DNA of 64,000 nt from Methyloprofundus sedimenti (GTDB lineage Bacteria > Pseudomonadota > Gammaproteobacteria > Methylococcales > Methylomonadaceae). Both the position numbers and the translations under genes were made by a program. The stretch is taken from NCBI RefSeq assembly GCF_002072955.1, contig NZ_LPUF01000005.1, positions 30,752-94,751 on the forward strand, in the 5' to 3' direction. The notes under the pieces were generated by a model that was not told the DNA's origin, searched no databases, and saw only the letters and a list, made by a program, of their open reading frames with translations. Positions 43,787 through 51,543 of the stretch are shown here, in pieces (the first letter of the stretch is position 1; the number at the start of each line of letters is the position of its first letter).

Positions 43787-44874
43787 GAGCATTCATAGTT
43801 CTAGTTATCTATTTTTTTAGTACATCATTATTCGCCACACAACAAATTAAAATATCAGAGGCACAGATTGATAATTTAGGCATCAAGCTAGGGAAATTAC
43901 AGTCGATTAAATTAGTACCTTTATTAGATGCTCCGGCAAAAGTTTCTATTTTACCGGCTAATGAATATTTAGTTAGTATCTCTTATGCTGGCTTAGTAAG
44001 CAAAATAAACGTCAGTGTTGGTGATGAAGTAGTCGAAGGGCAAGTGTTAGCATCTATAAAAAGTGCTGAATTATTGACTTTGCAGCAGCATTATTTAAGT
44101 TCGATTAATGATTTGCAAGTAGCAAAAGCCGATTTTCTTCGCGATCAACAACTTTATAAAGAGGGCGTGATTGCAGAACGCCGCTGGTTTCAAACTAAAG
44201 CTAGTTACAATGTTTTTGTAGCGCATTTTAATGAAACTCGTCAGTTATTAGAGATTTCAGGTGTTTCTGAAAAGGATATTCACGCATTGGAAAAGACGCG
44301 TAAGTTGAGCAGTCAATTAAACGTCGTTGCGCCTATTTCAGGGGTAATATTAGAGCGTAATATTACAGCGGGTGAACGCATTGACGCCTTAGCTCTTTTG
44401 TTTCGAGTAGTAAATCTTGATACCCTTTGGCTGGATATTAGTGTACCTCAACAGCATATTAATCAAGTGCATATCGGTGATCAAGTCATTATTGAAGGAC
44501 TGGGGGCAACTGCGCGTATTTTTTTAATAGGGAAGAATGTAGACGTGCAGAATCAAACTGTATTAGTCAGAGCTAAAGTTACTGATACACAAGGAAATGT
44601 TCGCCTGGGGCAAACGGTCAATGTCAAAATCAGTCAAAACAGTGCTCAAACTCTATTTAAAGTGCCTAATGCTGCTCTAGCGCAATCGTCAGGTGTAACT
44701 TATTTATTTATTCGTACTAAGAATGGTTTTGCTGCACAGCCAGTTCAAGTGGTCGGAAGGGAGGAGAGTGAAAGTATTATTAGTGGTGACTTATTAAATG
44801 CTAATATTGAAATTGCAAGTAAAGGTGCTGTGGCATTAAAAGCCACAATGCTTGGTTTGGGCGGTGATGAATAA
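43783..44874 (+). CDS. czcB: CzcB-like periplasmic adaptor (membrane fusion protein)
   Basis: 363 residues with a signal peptide (AFIVLVIYFFSTSLFA). It has the split lipoyl/biotinyl-like half-motifs (GLVSKINVSVGDEVVEGQVL and LNVVAPISGVILERNITAGE), a helical hairpin between them and a beta-barrel with VNVKISQNSAQTLFKVP. It should bridge CzcA and CzcC. No His-rich N-terminal metal-binding domain like that of Cupriavidus CzcB is seen. It overlaps czcC by four bases and shares one base with czcA. Confidence 0.9.
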   Translation: MRAFIVLVIYFFSTSLFATQQIKISEAQIDNLGIKLGKLQSIKLVPLLDAPAKVSILPANEYLVSISYAGLVSKINVSVGDEVVEGQVLASIKSAELLTLQQHYLSSINDLQVAKADFLRDQQLYKEGVIAERRWFQTKASYNVFVAHFNETRQLLEISGVSEKDIHALEKTRKLSSQLNVVAPISGVILERNITAGERIDALALLFRVVNLDTLWLDISVPQQHINQVHIGDQVIIEGLGATARIFLIGKNVDVQNQTVLVRAKVTDTQGNVRLGQTVNVKISQNSAQTLFKVPNAALAQSSGVTYLFIRTKNGFAAQPVQVVGREESESIISGDLLNANIEIASKGAVALKATMLGLGGDE

Positions 44875-47800
44875 TGGCGGCTTTAATTCGTTTTGCCTTA
44901 ACCCAACGATTGTTAATGATGCTGGTCACTTTGTTGTTAATGGGTGGCGGTTATTCAGCATTTAAACAAATGCCGATTGACGCTTTTCCGGATGTTTCAC
45001 CGACACAGGTAAAAATTATTGTCAAAATGGCGGGGATGCCGCCGGAAGAAGTGGAAGCACGAATTACTGCGCCGATTGAGGTGGAGTTGTTGGGTATTCC
45101 GCATCAAACTATGTTGCGTTCGATTGCTAAATATTCATTAACTGATATTACCATTGACTTTGAAGAGGGTACGGATATTTACTGGGCGCGGCAGCAAATC
45201 GCCGAACGTTTAAGTACTGCATGGGCTAACTTGCCCGCAGGTGCTGAAGGCGGTATTGCTCCAATGACGACACCTCTGGGTGAAATGTTTATGTTCACTA
45301 TTGAGGGAGGTGATTTAAGTTTAATGGAGCGGCGCGACTTATTAGACTGGGTGATTCGACCGGCGTTGCGCACCGTTAGCGGTGTGGCTGATGTGAATGC
45401 TTTAGGTGGTTTGGCGCGATCTTTTGCGGTCGTGCCTGATAATGCTTTAATGAGTGCTCGTAATGTTAGTACTGAGCAATTAGTCAACGCCTTGCTACGC
45501 AATAATCGAAATGATGGAGCCGGGCGTCTTAATGAGGGTGAAGAAGCCTTGTTAGTACGTGCAGAGGGGCGCATTAAAACCTTGGCCGATGTTGCGTCTA
45601 TTGTTGTGGGTAATAATAATGGCGTACCTATTTTAATCAGTGATGTTGCGCGCGTTGAGATTGCTGCTTTAACGCGTTATGGCGCAGTAAGTCGTAATGG
45701 TGCCGGTGAAGTAGTTGAAGGTTTAGTGCTCAGTTTGCGCGGTGCGAATGCAGGGCAGACGGTGACTAATGTACAAACCAAATTAGAAGAATTAAGTGCT
45801 GGTTTGCCAGCAGGTGTGCGTCTTGAAGTATTTTATGATCGCGGACGTTTAGTTAATGCAGCCTTATCTTCAGTAAATCAAGCGCTATTGGAAGCTATTG
45901 CTTTTGTAGTGGTTTTGTTGGTTTTATTTTTAGGCAATTTACGTGCCTCATTAGTAGTCGCTTTGATTTTGCCATTAGCAGCGTTGTTTACCTTTATTAT
46001 GATGCGTGTCACGGGGATGTCCGCTAACTTAATGAGTTTGGGTGGTTTAACCATTGCTATTGGTATGTTAGTGGATGCAGCAGTAGTGGTTGTGGAAAAT
46101 GTCTTAACGCAATTTTCGCAAGGTCAAAAATCACAGCGGTTGCCTCGTTTACATATAATTTACCGTGCCACGCGTGAGGTTGCAGCGCCCGTCGTTTCGG
46201 GAACTTTGATTATTATTATTGTTTTTTTACCGTTACTTGCCTTACAAGGTTTAGAGGGTAAATTATTTGCGCCAGTAGCCTTAACCATTGTTTTTGCTTT
46301 AGCGGGTGCATTAATTTTATCATTAACCGTGATTCCCGTTTTTGCTTCTTATTTATTAAAAATGGGCGCGATTGAAGAGCCTTGGTTAGCGCGAAAAATG
46401 CATCACTTATATATGCCAACCTTGCATTGGAGTATTGCTAATCGCAAAAAAGTATTTATTGGTGCTGCGGTAATGCTTATTGTTACGGTTGGTGTGTTTA
46501 TGCAGATTGGTAGTACATTTATGCCGACCATGGATGAGGGGGATATAGTTTTACAGTTAGAAAAACTACCTTCCATTACCTTGGAGGATTCGGTTGCTTT
46601 AGATATACAGGTACAGAAAAATATCATGAAAAATGTGCCTGAAGTGAAAAATATTATTTCACGCGTAGGTTCGGATGAAATTGGTTTAGATCCTATGGGC
46701 TTAAATGAAACCGATACTTTTTTAGAATTGCAGCCTAAAGAAACCTGGCGTATGCAAACTAAAGAAGCATTAATTGAAGAAATACGTAAAGTGATGGCAG
46801 GTACGCCGGGCGTGGCTTATGGATTTACTCAGCCGATTGAAATGCGTGTTTCCGAAATGTTAACGGGGTCACGTGGTGATGTGGCGGTGAAATTATTTGG
46901 CACCGATTTAGATTTGCTCAATCATAAAGCTGAAGAAATTGCTGCGGTATTAAAATCGATTCAAGGCTCGGTGGATGTCTTCACCAGCCAAAATGAAGGT
47001 ATGCAATATTTACAGTTAAGCATTAATCGTTTAGCCGCAGGGCGTTTAGGTTTGGATGTCGAACAAATCGAGCAGGTTTTACGTGCTCAGGTTGAAGGCT
47101 TAAGATTGGGTATCGTGCAAGAAGGTGTGCGTAGAACACCGTTAATTTTACGTGGTGAAAGTTACAGTGCTAACTTTGAAAGTTTATTGATTGCTTTGCC
47201 TAATGGTAGGCAAGTACCGTTATCAAGCGTTGCTAAGCTGGAAAAAGTGGATGGTATGGTATCGATTAAGCGTGAGCAAAGTCAGCGTTTTGTAGTCGTG
47301 CGCAGTAATGTCGAAGGGCGTGATTTAGTTGGTTTTGTCGATGAAGCAAAGCAAGCTGTACAAACTAAAGTGGAATTACCAACAGGCTATTTAGTGCAAT
47401 GGGGTGGGCAATTTGAAAATCAACAGAGAGCCGCTGCGCGTTTAGCCATTGTGGTTCCGGTGTCTTTGTTATTGATTTTCTTATTATTATTTACCACCTT
47501 TGGCTCGGTACGACAGGCGACTTTGGTCTTTTCTAATATTCCTTTAGCGATGATTGGCGGTGTTTTTGCCTTGTGGATTTCCGGAGAATATATGTCTGTG
47601 CCTGCTTCTATTGGTTTTATTGCCTTACTGGGGATTGCTGTACCCAATAGTGTGGTGTTGTTGAGTTATTTTAATCAATTGCGCGCTACGGGTATGGCGT
47701 TGTCAGAAGTGATAGTGGTTGGCTCTGCGCGCCGCTTGCGCCCAGTGTTGATGACGGCGAGTTTAACCGCGTTTGGTTTAATTCCGATGTTATTTGCTAC

Positions 47801-47936
47801 AGGCCCAGGTTCTGAAATTCAACGCCCGTTAGCGATTGTGGTGATTGGTGGTTTAGTGTCATCGACCTTTTTAACGCTAATTTTATTACCTATTTTGTAT
47901 GAAATGTTCGGTGAAGCGAAACAGGAGCAAGTATGA
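44874..47936 (+). CDS. czcA: CzcA/CusA-family heavy-metal RND transporter
   Basis: 1020 residues with twelve membrane segments in two halves and large periplasmic loops. Family signs are QMPIDAFPDVSPTQVKI near the start and AIGMLVDAAVVVVEN in TM4 (395-409, proton-relay Asp401 and Glu408). That TM4 pattern, AxGxxxDAAxxxxEN, resembles the form reported for monovalent-ion (Cu/Ag) pumps, but the residue matching the first Met of the CusA site falls in VLQLEKLPS and is not Met. The substrate is therefore unclear: Cu/Ag or divalent ions (Zn, Co, Cd, Ni). It is translationally coupled on both sides. Confidence 0.92.
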   Translation: MAALIRFALTQRLLMMLVTLLLMGGGYSAFKQMPIDAFPDVSPTQVKIIVKMAGMPPEEVEARITAPIEVELLGIPHQTMLRSIAKYSLTDITIDFEEGTDIYWARQQIAERLSTAWANLPAGAEGGIAPMTTPLGEMFMFTIEGGDLSLMERRDLLDWVIRPALRTVSGVADVNALGGLARSFAVVPDNALMSARNVSTEQLVNALLRNNRNDGAGRLNEGEEALLVRAEGRIKTLADVASIVVGNNNGVPILISDVARVEIAALTRYGAVSRNGAGEVVEGLVLSLRGANAGQTVTNVQTKLEELSAGLPAGVRLEVFYDRGRLVNAALSSVNQALLEAIAFVVVLLVLFLGNLRASLVVALILPLAALFTFIMMRVTGMSANLMSLGGLTIAIGMLVDAAVVVVENVLTQFSQGQKSQRLPRLHIIYRATREVAAPVVSGTLIIIIVFLPLLALQGLEGKLFAPVALTIVFALAGALILSLTVIPVFASYLLKMGAIEEPWLARKMHHLYMPTLHWSIANRKKVFIGAAVMLIVTVGVFMQIGSTFMPTMDEGDIVLQLEKLPSITLEDSVALDIQVQKNIMKNVPEVKNIISRVGSDEIGLDPMGLNETDTFLELQPKETWRMQTKEALIEEIRKVMAGTPGVAYGFTQPIEMRVSEMLTGSRGDVAVKLFGTDLDLLNHKAEEIAAVLKSIQGSVDVFTSQNEGMQYLQLSINRLAAGRLGLDVEQIEQVLRAQVEGLRLGIVQEGVRRTPLILRGESYSANFESLLIALPNGRQVPLSSVAKLEKVDGMVSIKREQSQRFVVVRSNVEGRDLVGFVDEAKQAVQTKVELPTGYLVQWGGQFENQQRAAARLAIVVPVSLLLIFLLLFTTFGSVRQATLVFSNIPLAMIGGVFALWISGEYMSVPASIGFIALLGIAVPNSVVLLSYFNQLRATGMALSEVIVVGSARRLRPVLMTASLTAFGLIPMLFATGPGSEIQRPLAIVVIGGLVSSTFLTLILLPILYEMFGEAKQEQV

Positions 47937-48238
47937 GCGGTCAAGAATATTTAGTTACCATTAATGTACCGCCTCTATTGGAAGAGGCGGTAGTCGATTG
48001 TTTGTTAGCGATAGAATCTGCCGATGGCTTTAGTAGTTTAACAGTCAATGCGCATGTGAGTGATCATGAGCATTTGTCTTTAGCTGAGCAAGTCGCAGGG
48101 AGGCAAACGCAAATTCGTTTTCAAATGTATATACCTGAACGGCAGTTGAGCGGCTTGATTGATGTTTTAAAGCGTGATTTTTCTGGTTCAGGGATACATT
48201 ATTGGGTAATGCCTGTATTGGAAAGTGATTATATATAA
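47933..48238 (+). CDS. DUF3240-type small cytoplasmic protein of metal efflux operon
   Basis: 101 residues, no signal or membrane segment. The fold looks ferredoxin-like (LVTINVPPLLEEAVVDCLLA, then RFQMYIPERQLSGLIDVLKR), similar to PII-like or DUF3240 proteins commonly found at the end of czcCBA operons. It has His in NAHVSDHEHLS, which could bind metal. It overlaps the czcA stop (ATGA). A metal-responsive modulator of the pump is plausible but unproven. Confidence 0.75.
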   Translation: MSGQEYLVTINVPPLLEEAVVDCLLAIESADGFSSLTVNAHVSDHEHLSLAEQVAGRQTQIRFQMYIPERQLSGLIDVLKRDFSGSGIHYWVMPVLESDYI

Positions 48239-48319
48239 GCCAGCCTTGATGTTATATTACTTTGCTTGAAGTGCCTTAGAAATTGAACTGAGTAAGTGTA
48301 ACTATGTTAGTATAGTAAA

Positions 48320-48472
48320 ATGACTATATTACTGTTATTGATATGCGCCTTAAGCGGAATGTTAGCCAGCAAATACTTTGATATGAGAAGAGTTGGCTAC
48401 ATTCGCCTTGCAAGATCAAAGAGTATTTTGATAAAAAGTAATAGGTTTATTGTGATAATTAAGGAGTCTTGA
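48320..48472 (+). CDS. Possible 50-residue membrane peptide
   Basis: An open frame of 50 codons begins at ATG 48320 with MTILLLLICALSGMLASKYF, a potential membrane helix, followed by a basic tail (DMRRVGYIRLARSK). Its TGA lies directly before the ATG of the RRM-like gene at 48473, so the two could be coupled. There is no clear ribosome binding site before this ATG and I do not recognise the sequence; it may be chance. It occupies most of the gap 48239-48472, in which I see nothing else. Confidence 0.3.
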   Translation: MTILLLLICALSGMLASKYFDMRRVGYIRLARSKSILIKSNRFIVIIKES

Positions 48473-48907
48473 ATGCATGTTTTTTTTAGAAATATTCCAG
48501 CGGAAAGCAGGCGCAGTGACCTCATCAACGTCATTGAACCAGTGCTGAAGAGAGTATGGTTTAGAAGAAATGGTATTATAGTAAAAGTTAAAATCATACA
48601 TCAGCAAGAGCATGGCTCTAATCATTCTGTATTTCATGGTTTGGTGACCATAGAGCCTGATGCTGTAGCCGAAAAAGTTATTAAGCGTCTAAATAGAAAA
48701 ATGTTTTTAGGTAGACATATTGCTGTACGTGAATATCATCACCGTGTCTGGCATAATGATCCTCGGGTTAAACATAATTCACATGATCCAGAAATACTTA
48801 ATCGACGTGAAGGTGATCGTAGGCGAAAAAATTTAATAGTGGTAAATGATATTGAAGCTACGCATAATTTTTCTGGTGATAAGGCTTTTCATAGGCAATA
48901 TAAGTAG
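48473..48907 (+). CDS. RRM-like small RNA-binding protein
   Basis: 144 residues with AAGGAG seven bases before the ATG. The first 90 fit an RNA recognition motif: HVFFRNI (RNP2-like, 2-8), SVFHGLVTIEPD (RNP1-like, 52-63) and KMFLGRHIAVREY as the last strand. RNP1 lacks the usual Phe/Tyr pair in full, so RNA binding by the classic surface is uncertain. The rest is a basic, His-rich tail (RREGDRRRKNLIVV). No partner gene suggests a target. It is not the typical cold-shock RRM with Gly-rich tail. Confidence 0.6.
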   Translation: MHVFFRNIPAESRRSDLINVIEPVLKRVWFRRNGIIVKVKIIHQQEHGSNHSVFHGLVTIEPDAVAEKVIKRLNRKMFLGRHIAVREYHHRVWHNDPRVKHNSHDPEILNRREGDRRRKNLIVVNDIEATHNFSGDKAFHRQYK

Positions 48908-49085
48908 ATTTTAATCAGTCTAACGCTCGTGAGGTGTTTCATTAAATCAAGGTGTTATAGAAAAAAGTTAATTACGATAATGAAGAATAATGCTATACTC
49001 TATTTAAATTTGTTGGTCATTCAATAAACGGAGTCTTAATGACGTTGTTGTAATTAAATACTCTTAGGAAGAAAAAGTAAGCTGT

Positions 49086-49640
49086 ATGAATAATATTTCG
49101 AAAACCATAAGCAGGCGTAGTTTCTTACGTTATACTCTAGGTGCAACTGCAGCAATTGCGATGCCGGCTAGCTATGCCGGTATTGCGCGTGGTTCAGTGG
49201 TAAAAAATTTAAAACTGCATAATTTGCATACTGAAGAAAAAATAGCGCTCAGTTATTTTGAACAAGGCGAGTATATTACAGAAGCCTTGCATGATATTAG
49301 CTATTTATTACGTGATCACAGAACCGGCGATGTATTGGCAATGGATACGGGTTTAATAGATTTACTCTATGACTTAAAAAGTGTTCTAGGGGCTAAGCAA
49401 CCTCTGCAAGTCATATCAGGTTATCGCTCGCCAAAAACAAATGCTGCATTACATAAAAAAAGTTCAGGTGTAGCCACTAAAAGCCTGCATATGCAGGGTA
49501 AGGCAATAGATATCCGTATTGAAGGTATCGATACCAGAGATATTCAAGCGGCTGCATTAAGCCTGGCTCGCGGTGGTGTGGGTTATTATCCCCGTTCTAA
49601 TTTTGTGCATATTGATACAGGGCGCGTTAGGTCCTGGTAG
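49086..49640 (+). CDS. mepK: MepK/YcbK-like Tat-exported murein peptidase
   Basis: 184 residues (M15 family, DUF882). The N-terminus SRRSFLRYTLGATAAIAMPA is a twin-arginine signal, so it is exported folded. Zinc ligands by family comparison are His135 (SLHMQGKAIDI), Asp142 and His175 (NFVHIDTGRVRSW). E. coli MepK cleaves mDap-mDap (3-3) cross-links in peptidoglycan. It faces the LdtD-like gene (49789, minus) that makes those links; in E. coli ycbB and ycbK are also adjacent. Confidence 0.9.
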   Translation: MNNISKTISRRSFLRYTLGATAAIAMPASYAGIARGSVVKNLKLHNLHTEEKIALSYFEQGEYITEALHDISYLLRDHRTGDVLAMDTGLIDLLYDLKSVLGAKQPLQVISGYRSPKTNAALHKKSSGVATKSLHMQGKAIDIRIEGIDTRDIQAAALSLARGGVGYYPRSNFVHIDTGRVRSW

Positions 49641-49670
49641 TTTTTAGCTTATTTCTATTTTAGCTTGAGG

Positions 49671-49703
49671 CTTTAGTCGCCTAAAACAACGCGGCTAAAG
49701 TTT
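49671..49703. terminator. Possible terminator between convergent mepK and ldtD
   Basis: CTTTAGTCGC (49671-49680) and GCGGCTAAAG (49691-49700) form a ten-pair stem with one T-G pair and a ten-base loop, followed by TTT. The T-run is short, so efficiency is doubtful. It lies between two convergent genes where termination is expected. Confidence 0.4.
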
Positions 49704-49788
49704 CGTCCCCGCTTCTATATATAGTGCGAATTTTTTTTCAACACTAAAGCTTCTTGGTACCATACGTAACTTCAGAAATACAAGGCAA

Positions 49789-51543
49789 TTAGAGAGTGAG
49801 AAGCATTGAAGTCTGTAGTGTAGCAAAAAGTTTGCTGCGCTGATCTAGGGCGGATATTAAAGAGTTATCATATTCATAAATATCCGGGTAAAAAGAAACC
49901 CCTGTTGGACTTGCTAAGGCCGTGCTATAAAAAATAAGCACTGGGATCTTTTGTTTTACATTGACAATACCAGGTTTATTGGACCTCATGGCTTCCTTGA
50001 TTTTAGCTGCATCCCATTCAGGTTGATTGCGTAATATAAACATTGCTAATTCATTTGGTTTCTCGACGCGAATGCAGCCATGACTAAAGTCGCGTTTACT
50101 ACGACGAAATAACGAATGTGCGGGTGTGTCATGCAAGTAAATGGCGTAATTATTGGGAAAAATAAACTTGACATGCCCTAAAGCATTATTTCGGCCAGGG
50201 CGTTGGCGTAAGTTTAACTGCCCACTATATAAGCGACTTATGCTGTTCTCATTTATAGCATAGACAGCCGCATCGTGCGCAAAGCGCGACACGATTTCCA
50301 TATTGTTGTTCTGTAAATAATCAGGGTCTTTTTTCAGTAAAGGCAGGATCTCCTGGGTCAGGATGCTCTTGGGAATATTCCAATAAGGGCTAAATACAAG
50401 ATAGCTAAGGTCTGCCGTAAAAACCGGTGTTTGCAGCGCTGTTTTCTTACTTTCATCCTCATTTACTTTAATTCTGTTTTTAGCTTTTCCGACGATGACT
50501 TTCATTGTTAGCGGGTCGCAAGGGCTTTGTTCAGTATCATATGCCCATAATTGGAATGCAGGGATGTTGACTAGAATAAGGCGACCCTTCTGTGGTTCGG
50601 ATAACCAGCGTAGTCTTTCCATGGCTAATTCTATTTGTTTTACACGTCGGCTAAAGGGTGTATTTAATGTCTCCAGAGTTTGTTTGCCTATAATGCCGTC
50701 ACTGAGTTGTCCATGTTGCGCCTGGAAGTTTTGGACCTTGATTATCAGATCGCCTGTATAGATATTGTCTGATTTGTAACTGGTTTTGATAGGCACGTCG
50801 ATTGGGGTGTTAAGTGCGTCCAGGTATAGGCCCAATTTGCTGACTTCATTGGACTGGTCACCGGGGTGTAAACTATCTTCCAGTTCGAAATATAATGGTT
50901 TTTTAAAATAATGCTCTAGCCTTCTATATTTAACTAAAGCCGTTTTAAGCTGCTGATAAGGCTTTAGTTTAGGTTCCAGGTCTGCAGCAAGGGTGTTGAC
51001 AGCATCTATTTGTATTGCTCCATATATCGCACTTGCGAGGTCGATACTCTGTTTTTGCTCCAGGCGAAAGCCCTGAAGTTGAGGAGGAACTCGGCCATAG
51101 TGCAAATCATTTAAATAACGTAAGAAAGTTAAGCTAAGTGCGGTATCAAAAGCGGCAAATTGGTAAAAATCTGGTTTACTTTGCTGAATCTTTTGCCACT
51201 GTGCTTCAAGGTACTGGCTGGCGTAGTCACTGCTAATAAGAGCTTGTGCAGGCGCATTTGCGTATAGTTCTAATAGTTGGTTGATAGTCTGAACAGGATG
51301 TTTGCTACTAAACCAAAGTAGTTGATTTTGATTGAGTTGATATAATTTCTTGAGACTTGTTTGTTCGGACTTGATATAAGTCTCTTGGAAGTATGGATGG
51401 CTGTCTGAATCAAGCAGAACCTCGAAGATGGCGCTATGTGTGGTGTCGGCATATACTTTGAGTGAGCACAATAGCGCCCAGATCAGCAAGCTAGCAGTTC
51501 TATAGTTCCGCTTCATCTTCATTATTGTCTTCATCTTTGTCAT
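49789..51543 (-). CDS. ldtD: LdtD/YcbB-type L,D-transpeptidase
   Basis: 584 residues from the ATG at 51543; a later ATG (51516, residue 10) also gives a good signal peptide (RTASLLIWALLCSLKVYA). It should be periplasmic. A peptidoglycan-binding domain lies near 228-295 (NEVSKLGLYLDALN, DGIIGKQTLETLNT). The YkuD catalytic domain spans roughly 320-500, with His471 and SHGCIRV, catalytic Cys490. It makes 3-3 cross-links, which bypass D,D-transpeptidases. The start lies 44 bases inside the upstream Lon-like gene, so the two are probably coupled. Confidence 0.93.
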   Translation of the reverse strand: MTKMKTIMKMKRNYRTASLLIWALLCSLKVYADTTHSAIFEVLLDSDSHPYFQETYIKSEQTSLKKLYQLNQNQLLWFSSKHPVQTINQLLELYANAPAQALISSDYASQYLEAQWQKIQQSKPDFYQFAAFDTALSLTFLRYLNDLHYGRVPPQLQGFRLEQKQSIDLASAIYGAIQIDAVNTLAADLEPKLKPYQQLKTALVKYRRLEHYFKKPLYFELEDSLHPGDQSNEVSKLGLYLDALNTPIDVPIKTSYKSDNIYTGDLIIKVQNFQAQHGQLSDGIIGKQTLETLNTPFSRRVKQIELAMERLRWLSEPQKGRLILVNIPAFQLWAYDTEQSPCDPLTMKVIVGKAKNRIKVNEDESKKTALQTPVFTADLSYLVFSPYWNIPKSILTQEILPLLKKDPDYLQNNNMEIVSRFAHDAAVYAINENSISRLYSGQLNLRQRPGRNNALGHVKFIFPNNYAIYLHDTPAHSLFRRSKRDFSHGCIRVEKPNELAMFILRNQPEWDAAKIKEAMRSNKPGIVNVKQKIPVLIFYSTALASPTGVSFYPDIYEYDNSLISALDQRSKLFATLQTSMLLTL

